This document shows positions 8,061 to 17,401 of a stretch of DNA of 48,382 bases, piece by piece. The stretch's first letter is position 1, and every line of letters starts with the position of its first letter. The notes beneath the pieces are model-generated. The model had not been told where the DNA came from. It did not search any database and saw nothing but the letters and a program-made list of their open reading frames with translations. The DNA lies in the NCBI GenBank assembly GCA_021801345.1, contig JAJYYA010000054.1:1-48382 (forward strand). The letters are read 5' to 3'. Origin of the DNA: Nitrospirota bacterium. GTDB lineage: Bacteria > Nitrospirota > Leptospirillia > Leptospirillales > Leptospirillaceae. The position numbers and the translations under genes were made by a program.

Positions 8061-8320
8061 CGTCTTTCTCTTAACTTTTCCCTGATCGCTTGCCACGAAC
8101 CCTCTTTTCCCCACCTCTCCGCCCCAGCGCAAGCGAGTCTGCCCTCCTCGGATCACGGCCCCTTTCTTTTCCTTCCCCCTCTTTAGCCCCTCTCAGACCT
8201 CCGCCTTTAAGATCCCGTCCGGAATATGCTATTCTCAAAATCATAGACAGCGGCCCGGAGCCATCGTCATCCGGCACCGGGCGACTTCGTGACCGATTCC
8301 CTTCTTCCCAAGGAGCCCCT

Positions 8321-8752
8321 ATGGACCTGACAAAGAAATTTCCCAGAAGTCCTGTCGACAAACTTCATGGCATCGACCATCTCCGTCGCCTCATCGACAA
8401 GGCCCGCGCCCATAATGCCGGTACCCTGGGGGAATACAACTACAACTGCCCCATGGATCAGCTTCTCCTGACCCACCTCGGCATCTCGGCCGAAGACTTT
8501 GCCCGGATCGTCGCGACCCATACCACCGACGAGACCGTTTACGCCGAGCTTTGGAAGCGCTTTCCCAAGGCACTTTCCCCCGAGGCCGTCGCCGCCTTCA
8601 ATGCCCGTTACGAAGCCGCCGCCCCCGACACTCCCGAGAAGCAGGCCTGGTTCGACTCGGTCAGAAACGCCATCGATCCCTCCCGCACAGATATCCGAAC
8701 CTGGGTTCGGCTTCTGGACCTCGAAGAAAAGAGGCACGTTCCTGTTCTTTAA
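8321..8752 (+). CDS. DUF5069 domain protein
   Basis: 143-residue cytoplasmic protein of the DUF5069 family. The family opening is clear: MDLTKKFPRSPVDKLHGIDHL, then RLIDKARAHNAGTLGEYNYNCPMDQLLL, then HLGISAEDF. The frame is open further upstream to 8090, but that part is Pro/Ser-rich shadow; the ATG at 8321 has AAGGAG 6 nt before it. The molecular function of the family is not known to me. It is followed after about 130 nt, including a hairpin, by the M16 peptidase pair on the same strand, so co-transcription is possible but not shown. Confidence 0.9.
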   Translation: MDLTKKFPRSPVDKLHGIDHLRRLIDKARAHNAGTLGEYNYNCPMDQLLLTHLGISAEDFARIVATHTTDETVYAELWKRFPKALSPEAVAAFNARYEAAAPDTPEKQAWFDSVRNAIDPSRTDIRTWVRLLDLEEKRHVPVL

Positions 8753-8809
8753 CCTGACCGCATTTCGCCCGGCTTCACCTGTGGCTCTTTGATCCCCGCG
8801 GCGCGAGAA

Positions 8810-8839
8810 GGGGGCGCATGCCCTCTTCCTTGCGCCCCC
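8810..8839 (+). repeat. Intergenic GC hairpin before the M16 genes
   Basis: GGGGGCGC pairs with GCGCCCCC over a 14-base loop. There is no T tract on either strand, so this is not a standard intrinsic terminator. It lies between the DUF5069 gene and the first M16 gene. Confidence 0.45.
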
Positions 8840-8879
8840 ACCAAGAACTTTGCCAGCCTCACCAGAAGGGGGCACATTC

Positions 8880-10307
8880 ATGTCTACCATGTTCAGGCCC
8901 TGTCGATCGTTTTCGTCGTTTACCTTTCTCTTTTTCATTCTTCTTTCCGGAGCCTCCCTCATCGCCCCCGCCTTTGTCCGGGCCGACGCCTCCTCCCCCG
9001 CAAACGGCGGCTCCTTCCGTTTCGTTCCCCGGGTCCACCACCTCAAAAACGGACTGACGCTCCTCACCGTCGACGACCCCTACAGTCCGACACTCACCTT
9101 CCAGGTCTGGTACCGGGTGGGCTCGCGCAACGAAACGAATGGACGAACGGGCATCTCCCACTTCACCGAACACATGATGTTCACAGGAACGAAAAAGTTC
9201 CCCCACGGCGCCCTCGACAGGCTCGTAAGCGAGGTCGGAGGCCAGAACAATGCCTTCACCGACTACGACTTCACCGCCTATTTCGAAAATGTCGCCCCCG
9301 ACAAGATCGACCTTCCCGTCTCCATCGAGGCCGACCGCATGACCCACCTCCTTCTTAAGCCTTCCCAGGTCGAAAGAGAGCGCCGCATCGTCCTCGAGGA
9401 GCGCCGCAACGACTACGACGATCCGACGCAGAAGCTCGTCGAAAAGGTCTACTCCACCGCCTTTGCCGTCCATCCGTACCACAACCCCGTGATCGGCTGG
9501 GAGAAAGACATCCAGCACACCACCCGGAAGGATATCCTCCATTATTATAAGGCTCATTATATGCCCAACAACGCGACCGTCGTCGTCGTCGGCCCCCTCG
9601 ACGATGCCGCCGTCCTCAACTCCGTCACCCGCGCCTTCGGAGAGATCCCCCGCGGTCCTCTTCTCCGTTCGAGGATTCCCCGGGAGCCGCTCCAGCACCA
9701 TCTGCGCATGACCGTCGTCCGCAAGCCGGCCATGCTTCCGATCACGATGATGGCCTTCCATGCCCCCAACTTCAAAAGTCGCGATGCCATGCCGCTTCTG
9801 GTTTTGACTCAGGTTCTCTCGGGAAGCCGGAGCGCCCTCCTCTACCAGGATCTGATCTACCGTCACCCGGTCGCAGTCGATGCGGAGGGAAGCTACGACC
9901 CCATGACCCACGACCCGGGACTCTTTTACTTTTACGCCCAGGGACTCCCCAAAACGACCCCCAAGATTCTTCGCCGACGCCTCGACGCCGTGATCAGAAA
10001 GGTTCAGCGAACCTCCGTCGATCCGACGCTTCTCGCCCTGGCCAAAAAACAGATCCTGACCCAGTTCGTCATGAACCAGGAGTCGGCCTTCGGCATGGGG
10101 ATGATGCTCGGCATGATGAGCGCCGACAGGATCCCCCTCTCCTATCTGACCGACTACGTCCAGAGGATCAATGCCGTGACCGCTGGCGATCTTCGGCGCG
10201 TGGCCCGTCGCTATCTCGTCCCCAAAAACGAAACCGTAGGCTACCTCTTTCCTACGGGAGGACGCGTTCCTCCAAGCTTTTCCCGACCGGGACGGATCGT
10301 CCGGTAG
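8880..10307 (+). CDS. M16 family zinc metallopeptidase, catalytic subunit
   Basis: Secreted M16 (pitrilysin/insulinase-like) peptidase, 475 residues from the ATG at 8880. A signal peptide (hydrophobic FTFLFFILLSGASLIAPAF, probable cleavage after VRA) directs it to the periplasm. The inverted zinc motif HxxEH is intact as HFTEH (His94, Glu97, His98), with the downstream Glu in RRIVLEERRNDYDDP. The C-terminal M16 half follows from about residue 220 (ILHYYKAHYMPNNATVVVVGPL). It stands directly before a second M16 gene lacking the zinc motif, the usual arrangement of two-subunit bacterial M16B peptidases. Some 50-60 nt separate the two genes. Substrate unknown; envelope peptide turnover is likely. 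Confidence 0.93.
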   Translation: MSTMFRPCRSFSSFTFLFFILLSGASLIAPAFVRADASSPANGGSFRFVPRVHHLKNGLTLLTVDDPYSPTLTFQVWYRVGSRNETNGRTGISHFTEHMMFTGTKKFPHGALDRLVSEVGGQNNAFTDYDFTAYFENVAPDKIDLPVSIEADRMTHLLLKPSQVERERRIVLEERRNDYDDPTQKLVEKVYSTAFAVHPYHNPVIGWEKDIQHTTRKDILHYYKAHYMPNNATVVVVGPLDDAAVLNSVTRAFGEIPRGPLLRSRIPREPLQHHLRMTVVRKPAMLPITMMAFHAPNFKSRDAMPLLVLTQVLSGSRSALLYQDLIYRHPVAVDAEGSYDPMTHDPGLFYFYAQGLPKTTPKILRRRLDAVIRKVQRTSVDPTLLALAKKQILTQFVMNQESAFGMGMMLGMMSADRIPLSYLTDYVQRINAVTAGDLRRVARRYLVPKNETVGYLFPTGGRVPPSFSRPGRIVR

Positions 10308-10370
10308 ACATACGGATTTTTTAGAGTCCGCACCCGACCACGGAGCTTTTTTTCTTTAAGGAGAACCGCC

Positions 10371-11828
10371 ATGACAGCTTTTTCACGACAACCCGGACTT
10401 TTTGCCTATGCCCTTCTTCCGACCTGTCTGCTTTTAGCCTCCTGCGCCCACACGACGCTCCCTTCGCAAGAGACCGCCACCCGGTCGAAGGCCGATCTCG
10501 TCTCCGGCCGCACGACCGTCTATCCGATTCCGGCGATGAAGACCTCCCTCACCCGGACCGTCCTTCCCAACGGACTCGAAGTCCTCATCCTTCCCCGACC
10601 CGACCTTCCGCTTGTCTCCTTTCGTCTCGGGATCCGCGCCGGCTCAGCCTCCGACCCCCGGGGCCTTGCAGGAACCGCCTCTCTGGCCGCAAGCCTTCTC
10701 ATCCGGGGAACCGCCGGCCACGACACTCTTTCTCTCTTCCGGACCATCGATCAGACCGGCGGAAATCTTGAAGCCTCGGCCAACCGCGACATGACCGTCC
10801 TCTCAGGCGACAGTCTGAGCGGGGAGGCCCCGACCCTTCTCGGGCTTGCGGCGGAGATGGTGACCTCTCCGACCTTTCCCCAGGGCGAGTTCGACAAGAA
10901 GAAGGCCTCCGTTCTGGCCTCCCTCTCCGAGGAGGAAAACCACCCCGGTCCGATTGCCGCCGAACTTTTCTACCGCCTTCTCGAAAAGGGCACCCCCTAT
11001 GCGACCCCTTCCGGGGGAACTCCTGCTTCGCTTAAAAAGATTTCCCGCCAGGACCTTCTCGACTTTGTCCACCGACACTACCGTCCGGACCACGCCGTTC
11101 TCGTCTTAGCCGGAGACCTCACCCCGGAGACCGGCCTTGCCCTGGCGAAGAGGAGCTTCTCCCGCTGGACCTCCCCTCGTCCGACAGAGTCCCGGCCGGC
11201 CTCATTCTCCCCTACCCCCATGACGGGAGTCTTTCTCGTCGACAAACCCGAGCTTCGCCAGTCCACGGTCCTCACCGGGACCACCGGGATTGCCCGCAAG
11301 GATCCCTCCTTCTATAACGCCCTCGTTTTCAACATGCTGCTTGGCGCCTCCCAGACATCGACCCTCAACCGGACCGTCCGCCAGAAGATGGGCCTTGTCT
11401 ACTATATTCACAGCGCCCTCGTCGCCTCTCCCGAGCCGGGCCCCTTCATCGTCACCTTTCAGACCTATGCCAAAAACACCGGGAAGGTCCTCGACCTCAC
11501 CCACACGATCCTGGGAGACGCCCTCAGGACGCCTCCCACACCCGAGGCGGTCGACGCCATCCGACGCCAGCTGACGGGGGGATTCCCCTTTCTCATGAAC
11601 ACCACGCCAAAGCTTGCCGAACTTCTTCTCGTCATCTGGTCGGACGGACTCGGCTACACCTACTTTACCGACTACCCGAAAGAGGTCGCGAAGGTGACGC
11701 CCGCCTCGGTTCTGGCGGCCGGGCGCTCCCTTCTCAAAGACAAGCCCGTTGTGACCGTCATCGTGGGTCCGGCGACGGCCCTCAAGAAGGCCGGAGTGAC
11801 AGGTTCGGCCCCTCCTCCCGCAGACTGA
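10371..11828 (+). CDS. M16 peptidase-like lipoprotein, non-catalytic partner
   Basis: 485-residue M16-fold protein without the zinc motif: where the catalytic subunit has HFTEH, this one reads GTASLAASLLIRGT. Other M16 landmarks remain: VLPNGLEVLILPRPDLPLVSF, QTGGNLEASANRD and a C-terminal RRQLTGGFPFLMNTTPKLAEL. The N-terminus is a lipoprotein signal (LLPTCLLLASC), so it should be lipid-anchored at Cys25. A good AAGGAGA site precedes the ATG. Inferred role: the membrane-tethered R/Y-motif-like partner that shapes the substrate chamber of the preceding peptidase. A strong terminator follows. Confidence 0.9.
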   Translation: MTAFSRQPGLFAYALLPTCLLLASCAHTTLPSQETATRSKADLVSGRTTVYPIPAMKTSLTRTVLPNGLEVLILPRPDLPLVSFRLGIRAGSASDPRGLAGTASLAASLLIRGTAGHDTLSLFRTIDQTGGNLEASANRDMTVLSGDSLSGEAPTLLGLAAEMVTSPTFPQGEFDKKKASVLASLSEEENHPGPIAAELFYRLLEKGTPYATPSGGTPASLKKISRQDLLDFVHRHYRPDHAVLVLAGDLTPETGLALAKRSFSRWTSPRPTESRPASFSPTPMTGVFLVDKPELRQSTVLTGTTGIARKDPSFYNALVFNMLLGASQTSTLNRTVRQKMGLVYYIHSALVASPEPGPFIVTFQTYAKNTGKVLDLTHTILGDALRTPPTPEAVDAIRRQLTGGFPFLMNTTPKLAELLLVIWSDGLGYTYFTDYPKEVAKVTPASVLAAGRSLLKDKPVVTVIVGPATALKKAGVTGSAPPPAD

Positions 11829-11863
11829 GACGTCAACACCCGATCTCGGCTGTCTTTCTCAGG

Positions 11864-11909
11864 ACGGTCTTCGGAAGAGATTGAAAGTGCTTCCGAAGAC
11901 CGTTTTTTA
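11864..11909 (+). terminator. Strong rho-independent terminator
   Basis: A perfect 14-base-pair stem (11864-11877 with 11890-11903), a 12-base loop and six T residues. It ends the M16 pair. Confidence 0.95.
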
Positions 11910-12265
11910 CACCTGCTTATCTCTTTCTCCCCTTCGTTCACTGCCTGCTCGAAAGGAATCGGCCTCCGATCAATCGCCGTTCTTTTTACCGCTTTTTTTG
12001 GGTTTTCCGATGGGGGCACTCTCATGGAAATCACACCTGCCAAGAGGTCGGAGTCTTCCCGACGGCGTTCTCTGATACCAAATTTGACGTGGAGGGAGAG
12101 AGGCAGATCAAGGGTTCGAGAAGGCAGAGGCACGCGGGAGGGCAAGGGTCGGGGATTTTGGGAAAAATGACGAAGGACAGACGGATCCTTCCGGGGACTT
12201 CAAAGGACAAAAGAGACGCGGCACGGCTTCCAGCGTCATGCTGGATTTGAGGAGTTTCTCAGGCT
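11910..12265. other. Intergenic stretch without a supported gene
   Basis: About 355 nt between the M16 terminator and the 3' end of the next minus-strand gene. A plus-strand 48-codon Arg-rich frame (12024-12170) exists, but it lacks a convincing ribosome-binding site and resembles nothing known. Short T tracts (near 11985 and 11993) have no stem. I see no tRNA or promoter of quality. Confidence 0.6.
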
Positions 12266-12715
12266 TTATCGGGCGGCAAAGGCATAGAGATACTGCCATG
12301 TGGCAGGAGTCTGCGGATCCTCGATGTCAAAGAGAACGGGAAGAATCCGCCCCTTCTCGTCGGAGAGTTCGAGGACGACGAGGTGGTAGGAAAGGAATTT
12401 GATACGGGAGCGATCGGTAAGGCGATAGGCGTGGCCCTGGGAGACCATGGGAGGAAGCATGGGCCCAAAGTCCTTGACCGACATACCGGAGGTGACGGTG
12501 TCGGAGTCAAAGCTGACAGGAGGCTTTTTCTCCGGGGATCCGGAGTTTCTGGAGGAAGAGGAGGGGGGGAGGCGCACACCCGCTTTCATGAGTATGCGCA
12601 TGTGACGGAGCTCGCCCTTGAGGTTTCCGATCTGGATCTGCTCGTAGGTGACGATCGCACTCGAGACGAGAAAGAGAAAGAATGTACCCCCAATAACGAT
12701 CGTCCGCTCGTGCAC
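12266..12715 (-). CDS. Membrane-anchored protein of unknown function
   Basis: 149 residues from the GTG at 12715, which has GGGAGG 5-6 nt upstream; an earlier frame start at 12760 lacks support. One N-terminal transmembrane segment (IVIGGTFFLFLVSSAIVTY, residues about 6-24) is followed by a short coiled stretch (QIQIGNLKGELRHMRILMKAG), a Ser/Pro linker, and a compact C-terminal domain of about 70 residues (HAYRLTDRSRIKFLSYHLVVLELSDEKG onward). It looks like a bitopic protein with an outside-facing domain. I do not recognise the family. It follows the COX24/bS22-like gene by about 60 nt on the same strand. Confidence 0.7.
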   Translation of the reverse strand: MHERTIVIGGTFFLFLVSSAIVTYEQIQIGNLKGELRHMRILMKAGVRLPPSSSSRNSGSPEKKPPVSFDSDTVTSGMSVKDFGPMLPPMVSQGHAYRLTDRSRIKFLSYHLVVLELSDEKGRILPVLFDIEDPQTPATWQYLYAFAAR

Positions 12716-12775
12716 GGCTCCCTCCCTTGGACTCCACCAACCCTTTGATCTGTGTCGCAAATACCCGGGAGCGGG

Positions 12776-12865
12776 CTACTTCTTCTTGTGGCGGGACTGG
12801 CGACGAAGCTTCTTGTACTTGTGCTTCCGGATCTTCTTGCGGCGCTTCTTGACGACACTTGACAT
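12776..12865 (-). CDS. Small basic AURKAIP1/COX24-domain protein (bS22-like)
   Basis: A 29-residue, extremely basic peptide opening MSSVVKKRRKKIRKHKYKK and ending RQSRHKKK. The pattern SVxKKRRKxxxKHKxKKxxRRxR is that of the AURKAIP1/COX24 C-terminal domain. In bacteria this occurs as a very small protein; in mycobacteria the similar bS22 is a ribosomal subunit protein. It is too short for ordinary ORF calling. The ATG at 12865 has a GGAGAG site about 11 nt away, and the stop is a TAG. Inferred role: ribosome-associated rRNA-binding peptide. It lies downstream of eno-ftsB on the same strand. Confidence 0.85.
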   Translation of the reverse strand: MSSVVKKRRKKIRKHKYKKLRRQSRHKKK

Positions 12866-13005
12866 ACGCTCTGGCTCTCCACGGGGCTCCCCCGGACCCT
12901 CCGGGCGGGAACTCCCTCTCGTTTTACGGTCCTGACACAGACTCAAGAACCTGGGGTTCGAATTTATGAATAAAGTAGGATGTTACTCCATTGGGTCCTT
13001 AAAAA

Positions 13006-13365
13006 TCAACGATTCTCCGTCTCGCTCTCCGACCTTGGAAGAACGAGGATCTCTCCCGGCCTCAGGCGATGCTCCCTCTCCCGGGCTTGCCGCTCAAGTT
13101 CGAAGGGATCGGTGCGAAGGGCCTCCGCTCTCCGGTTTAGATCGGCCACCCGGGCATCGATTCTTTGCAGGGTCCTCTTCGCCTCCTTCTCGGCCAGCAT
13201 CGAGGAAACGAGGGGACCGACCCCCGTGGTCGAGGAGAAAAGCGCCGTAAGGGCCCAGAGCCACAGTCCTGTCCCGAGGATCCAGTAGAAAACCAGCTGG
13301 CCGTTGCCTCCCTCGGACAACTCCTTTTTCTTGCGGGAGGAAGGCTTCCCCAAACCGTGGCCCAT
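13006..13365 (-). CDS. ftsB: FtsB/DivIC-type septum formation initiator
   Basis: 119-residue bitopic protein: basic cytoplasmic lead (KPSSRKKKELSE), one transmembrane helix (LVFYWILGTGLWLWALTALF), then a periplasmic coiled coil (MLAEKEAKRTLQRIDARVADLNRRAEALRTDP) and the short FELERQAREREHRLRPGEILVLP tail typical of FtsB/DivIC. It acts in the divisome with FtsL and FtsQ to relay activation of septal peptidoglycan synthesis. It starts 6 nt after the enolase stop; eno-ftsB linkage is common in bacteria and supports the call. The N-terminal basic extension is somewhat longer than in E. coli. Confidence 0.9.
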   Translation of the reverse strand: MGHGLGKPSSRKKKELSEGGNGQLVFYWILGTGLWLWALTALFSSTTGVGPLVSSMLAEKEAKRTLQRIDARVADLNRRAEALRTDPFELERQAREREHRLRPGEILVLPRSESETENR

Positions 13366-13371
13366 CGTCGC

Positions 13372-15149
<1,778 letters not shown>

Positions 15150-15251
15150 GATCCCCTCCCTCTTTCCCACCCTCTGCCGAAGCGATCCCTGACACGATCC
15201 GGGAGTGCGCCGGGAGGAGCCGTCTTAAGGACTCGTCCGGGGGAGAGGGGG

Positions 15252-15920
15252 CTACGAGCCCCCCGCCCCCATTTTGAAGGAAAGAAGCCGCCTTGACCAG
15301 TGCCACTTTCCGGTCGCCGACCACCCGCCTTCTCCGACGAAGCCGACCCCTTTGGCGTAGTACTCGTAGAGAATCTGGGTCGAACGCCGGCTGATGAGAT
15401 TGTAGGAGAGGCGCCGTCGCACCACCCAGCAGACGAAGGTTCCCGCCGGGAGCGTGATCCGGACCTTCCCCCAGACCCGGTCGTGGATCCGGTTCTCCCC
15501 GTCCTCTCCGCTCCAGGAGTCGCCCTTCCGGAAGGGCAGGCGAACCCGGACAAGCGGGGGGTGGTAGTCGAAGACGGAGCGGGAAAAGGCCGAGGTGCTC
15601 GAGTTTTTTGTGAAGGTTCCCGTCGCGGGGTCGAAGCGGTAGACCGAGACGATCGTCCGCGTGGGGAAGTTCAGGTAGGCGATCTTCCGGGTCACCTCGA
15701 GATCCGTTTGCGGCCCCTTCCCGGCTCCGGGAATTGGCCGGAGCGTCTCCTGCACATGGATCTTTCCCCCCAGACCGTCGAAGGTCTTTTGCATCGGAAC
15801 AAGCGGGAGGTAGTCCAGAGTTCCCCCGGCCGCGGCCGAAACCGCTCCCGGAAGGCTCCCCACACCAAGGGAGAGTGGCAGCAGGAGGCCCAGGATGCGC
15901 AAAAGCCGGATCTTTTTCAC
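15252..15920 (-). CDS. Secreted protein of unknown function
   Basis: 222 residues with a clear signal peptide (RLLRILGLLLPLSLGVGSLPGAVSA, cleavage before AAGG). The mature part is predicted to be mostly beta: an N-terminal segment (IHVQETLRPIPGAG, KIAYLNFPTRTIVSVYRFD), then DYHPPLVRVRLPFRKGDSW, and a C-terminal VRITLPAGTFVCWVVRR ... YAKGVGFVGEGG. The last resembles the closing strands of DUF3108-like periplasmic proteins, but I cannot place it firmly. The GTG start overlaps the gatB stop as GTGA, so it is the distal gene of the gatC operon. No link with tRNA amidation is evident. Confidence 0.75.
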   Translation of the reverse strand: MKKIRLLRILGLLLPLSLGVGSLPGAVSAAAGGTLDYLPLVPMQKTFDGLGGKIHVQETLRPIPGAGKGPQTDLEVTRKIAYLNFPTRTIVSVYRFDPATGTFTKNSSTSAFSRSVFDYHPPLVRVRLPFRKGDSWSGEDGENRIHDRVWGKVRITLPAGTFVCWVVRRRLSYNLISRRSTQILYEYYAKGVGFVGEGGWSATGKWHWSRRLLSFKMGAGGS

Positions 15921-17401
15921 GACGTTCTCCCGAGCTTCTCCCGAAGGATCTCCCCGACCTTCTCGGGGTTGGCCTTTCCCCGGGATTTTTTCATCACCCC
16001 CCCCACGAAGAAGGCGAAAAGACGATCCTTCCCCCCGCGGTAAGCCTCGACCTCGGCGGGGTTTTCCGCGAGGACCGCCTCCACGAACGCCAAGAGCTCC
16101 CCGTCCCCGGAAATCTGCGCAAGCCCCGCCCGGGAGACGATCGCGAGAGGATCGGTCCCCTCCTCGGCCGCCGTCTGGTAAACCTCCTTGGCCTGGGAGA
16201 AGGAGAGCTCCCCGGAACAGACCTTGACGATAAGGGGAACGGTCCGCGCAGCCGAGGTCTCCCCGGAAAGAACCGCCTCCCCGCGCCGGTTGAGCTCCCG
16301 GAGCACCTCGGAGAGGATGAAGGAGGTCCAGCGCTCACGGCCCTTTCCTCCGGCCGACTGGGGGATCGTCTCGAGAAGGGCCAGACCCTCCTCGAAGTAG
16401 TCGGCCAGCGCCTCTTCTCCGACTAAGGTCTCGGCGTCGGCCACCGTGAGCTTGGCCGAGGCGACAAGTCGGGCCGCCCGGCTCTCAGGAAGTTCCGGCA
16501 TTCCCCTCCGCTCCTCCTCGATTAAGGCTGGATCGACCACGAGGGGCGGCAGGTCCGGATCCGGGAAGTACCGGTAATCGAGCGCCTCCTCCTTGCTTCG
16601 CATCGGCTTTGTCCGGCCGGAGGAGGGGTCGAAGAGGCGGGTCTCCTGGCGGATCGTCTCCCCGGCCTCGATCGCATCGATCTGCCGGTCGATCTCAAAG
16701 AGCATCGCCTTGTGGACGAAGCGGAAGGAGTTGACGTTCTTGATCTCGACGCGGCATCCGAACGCCCCCCCCGGTCGACGGACCGAGAGGTTGATGTCGC
16801 AACGGAAGGAGCCCTCCTCCATGTTTCCGTCGGAGACGCGGGTCGCCCGCAATAGCTGCCGGAGGCGCTTGAGATAGTCCACCGCCTCGTCCGGGCTCCG
16901 GATGTCGGGCTCGGAGACGATCTCGAGAAGCGGCACCCCCGCCCGGTTCAGGTCGACATGACTCTTGTCGGGGATACCGGCGTGGAGGTTCTTGCCGGCA
17001 TCCTCCTCGAGGTGCATCCGGTGGATCCGGATCGTCCGCTCCCCTTCCGCGGTCCTGACCCGGAGGGATCCCCCGGAAAGAAGCGGGTGGGAGTATTGCG
17101 AGATCTGGTATCCCTTGGGAAGGTCGGGGTAGAAGTAGTGCTTCCGCTCGAAGACGCTGACTAGGTTCACCGTGCACCCGGCGGCAAGCCCGGCGCGAAG
17201 CCCGAGGCGGACGGCCTCGGCATTCAGGACCGGAAGCGTTCCGGGATGGGCAAGACAGACCGGACAGACAAGGGTGTTTGGGGGGGCGCCGAAGCGGTTC
17301 TCGCACCGGCAGAACATCTTTGTCCGGGTCAGAAGCTGGGTGTGGACCTCAAGCCCCACCACCACCTCCCACCCCCGGAAGAGAGGGCTCCCGACGCTCA
17401 T
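15917..17401 (-). CDS. gatB: Asp/Glu-tRNA amidotransferase subunit B
   Basis: GatB, 494 residues: the tRNA-binding and kinase/transamidase subunit that turns Glu-tRNA(Gln) and/or Asp-tRNA(Asn) into the amidated forms. Hallmarks: WEVVVGLEVHTQLLTRTKMFC, the zinc and substrate region NTLVCPVCLAHPGTLP, KHYFYPDLPKGYQISQY, and DLNRAGVPLLEIVSEPD, followed by the C-terminal helical and YqeY-like domains ending VGEILREKLGR. The ATG follows GGAGGAG. The start overlaps the gatA stop as ATGA. Its presence implies at least one missing aminoacyl-tRNA synthetase (GlnRS or AsnRS). Confidence 0.97.
   Translation of the reverse strand: MSVGSPLFRGWEVVVGLEVHTQLLTRTKMFCRCENRFGAPPNTLVCPVCLAHPGTLPVLNAEAVRLGLRAGLAAGCTVNLVSVFERKHYFYPDLPKGYQISQYSHPLLSGGSLRVRTAEGERTIRIHRMHLEEDAGKNLHAGIPDKSHVDLNRAGVPLLEIVSEPDIRSPDEAVDYLKRLRQLLRATRVSDGNMEEGSFRCDINLSVRRPGGAFGCRVEIKNVNSFRFVHKAMLFEIDRQIDAIEAGETIRQETRLFDPSSGRTKPMRSKEEALDYRYFPDPDLPPLVVDPALIEEERRGMPELPESRAARLVASAKLTVADAETLVGEEALADYFEEGLALLETIPQSAGGKGRERWTSFILSEVLRELNRRGEAVLSGETSAARTVPLIVKVCSGELSFSQAKEVYQTAAEEGTDPLAIVSRAGLAQISGDGELLAFVEAVLAENPAEVEAYRGGKDRLFAFFVGGVMKKSRGKANPEKVGEILREKLGRTS

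Noticed and set aside
12024-12170. 48-codon Arg-rich plus-strand frame
   Set aside because: No convincing ribosome-binding site and no recognisable family; composition is compatible with chance in GC-rich DNA.
12930-13005. tRNA-like GGTTCGAATT near 12955
   Set aside because: No T-arm stem, acceptor stem or anticodon arm can be paired around it on either strand.
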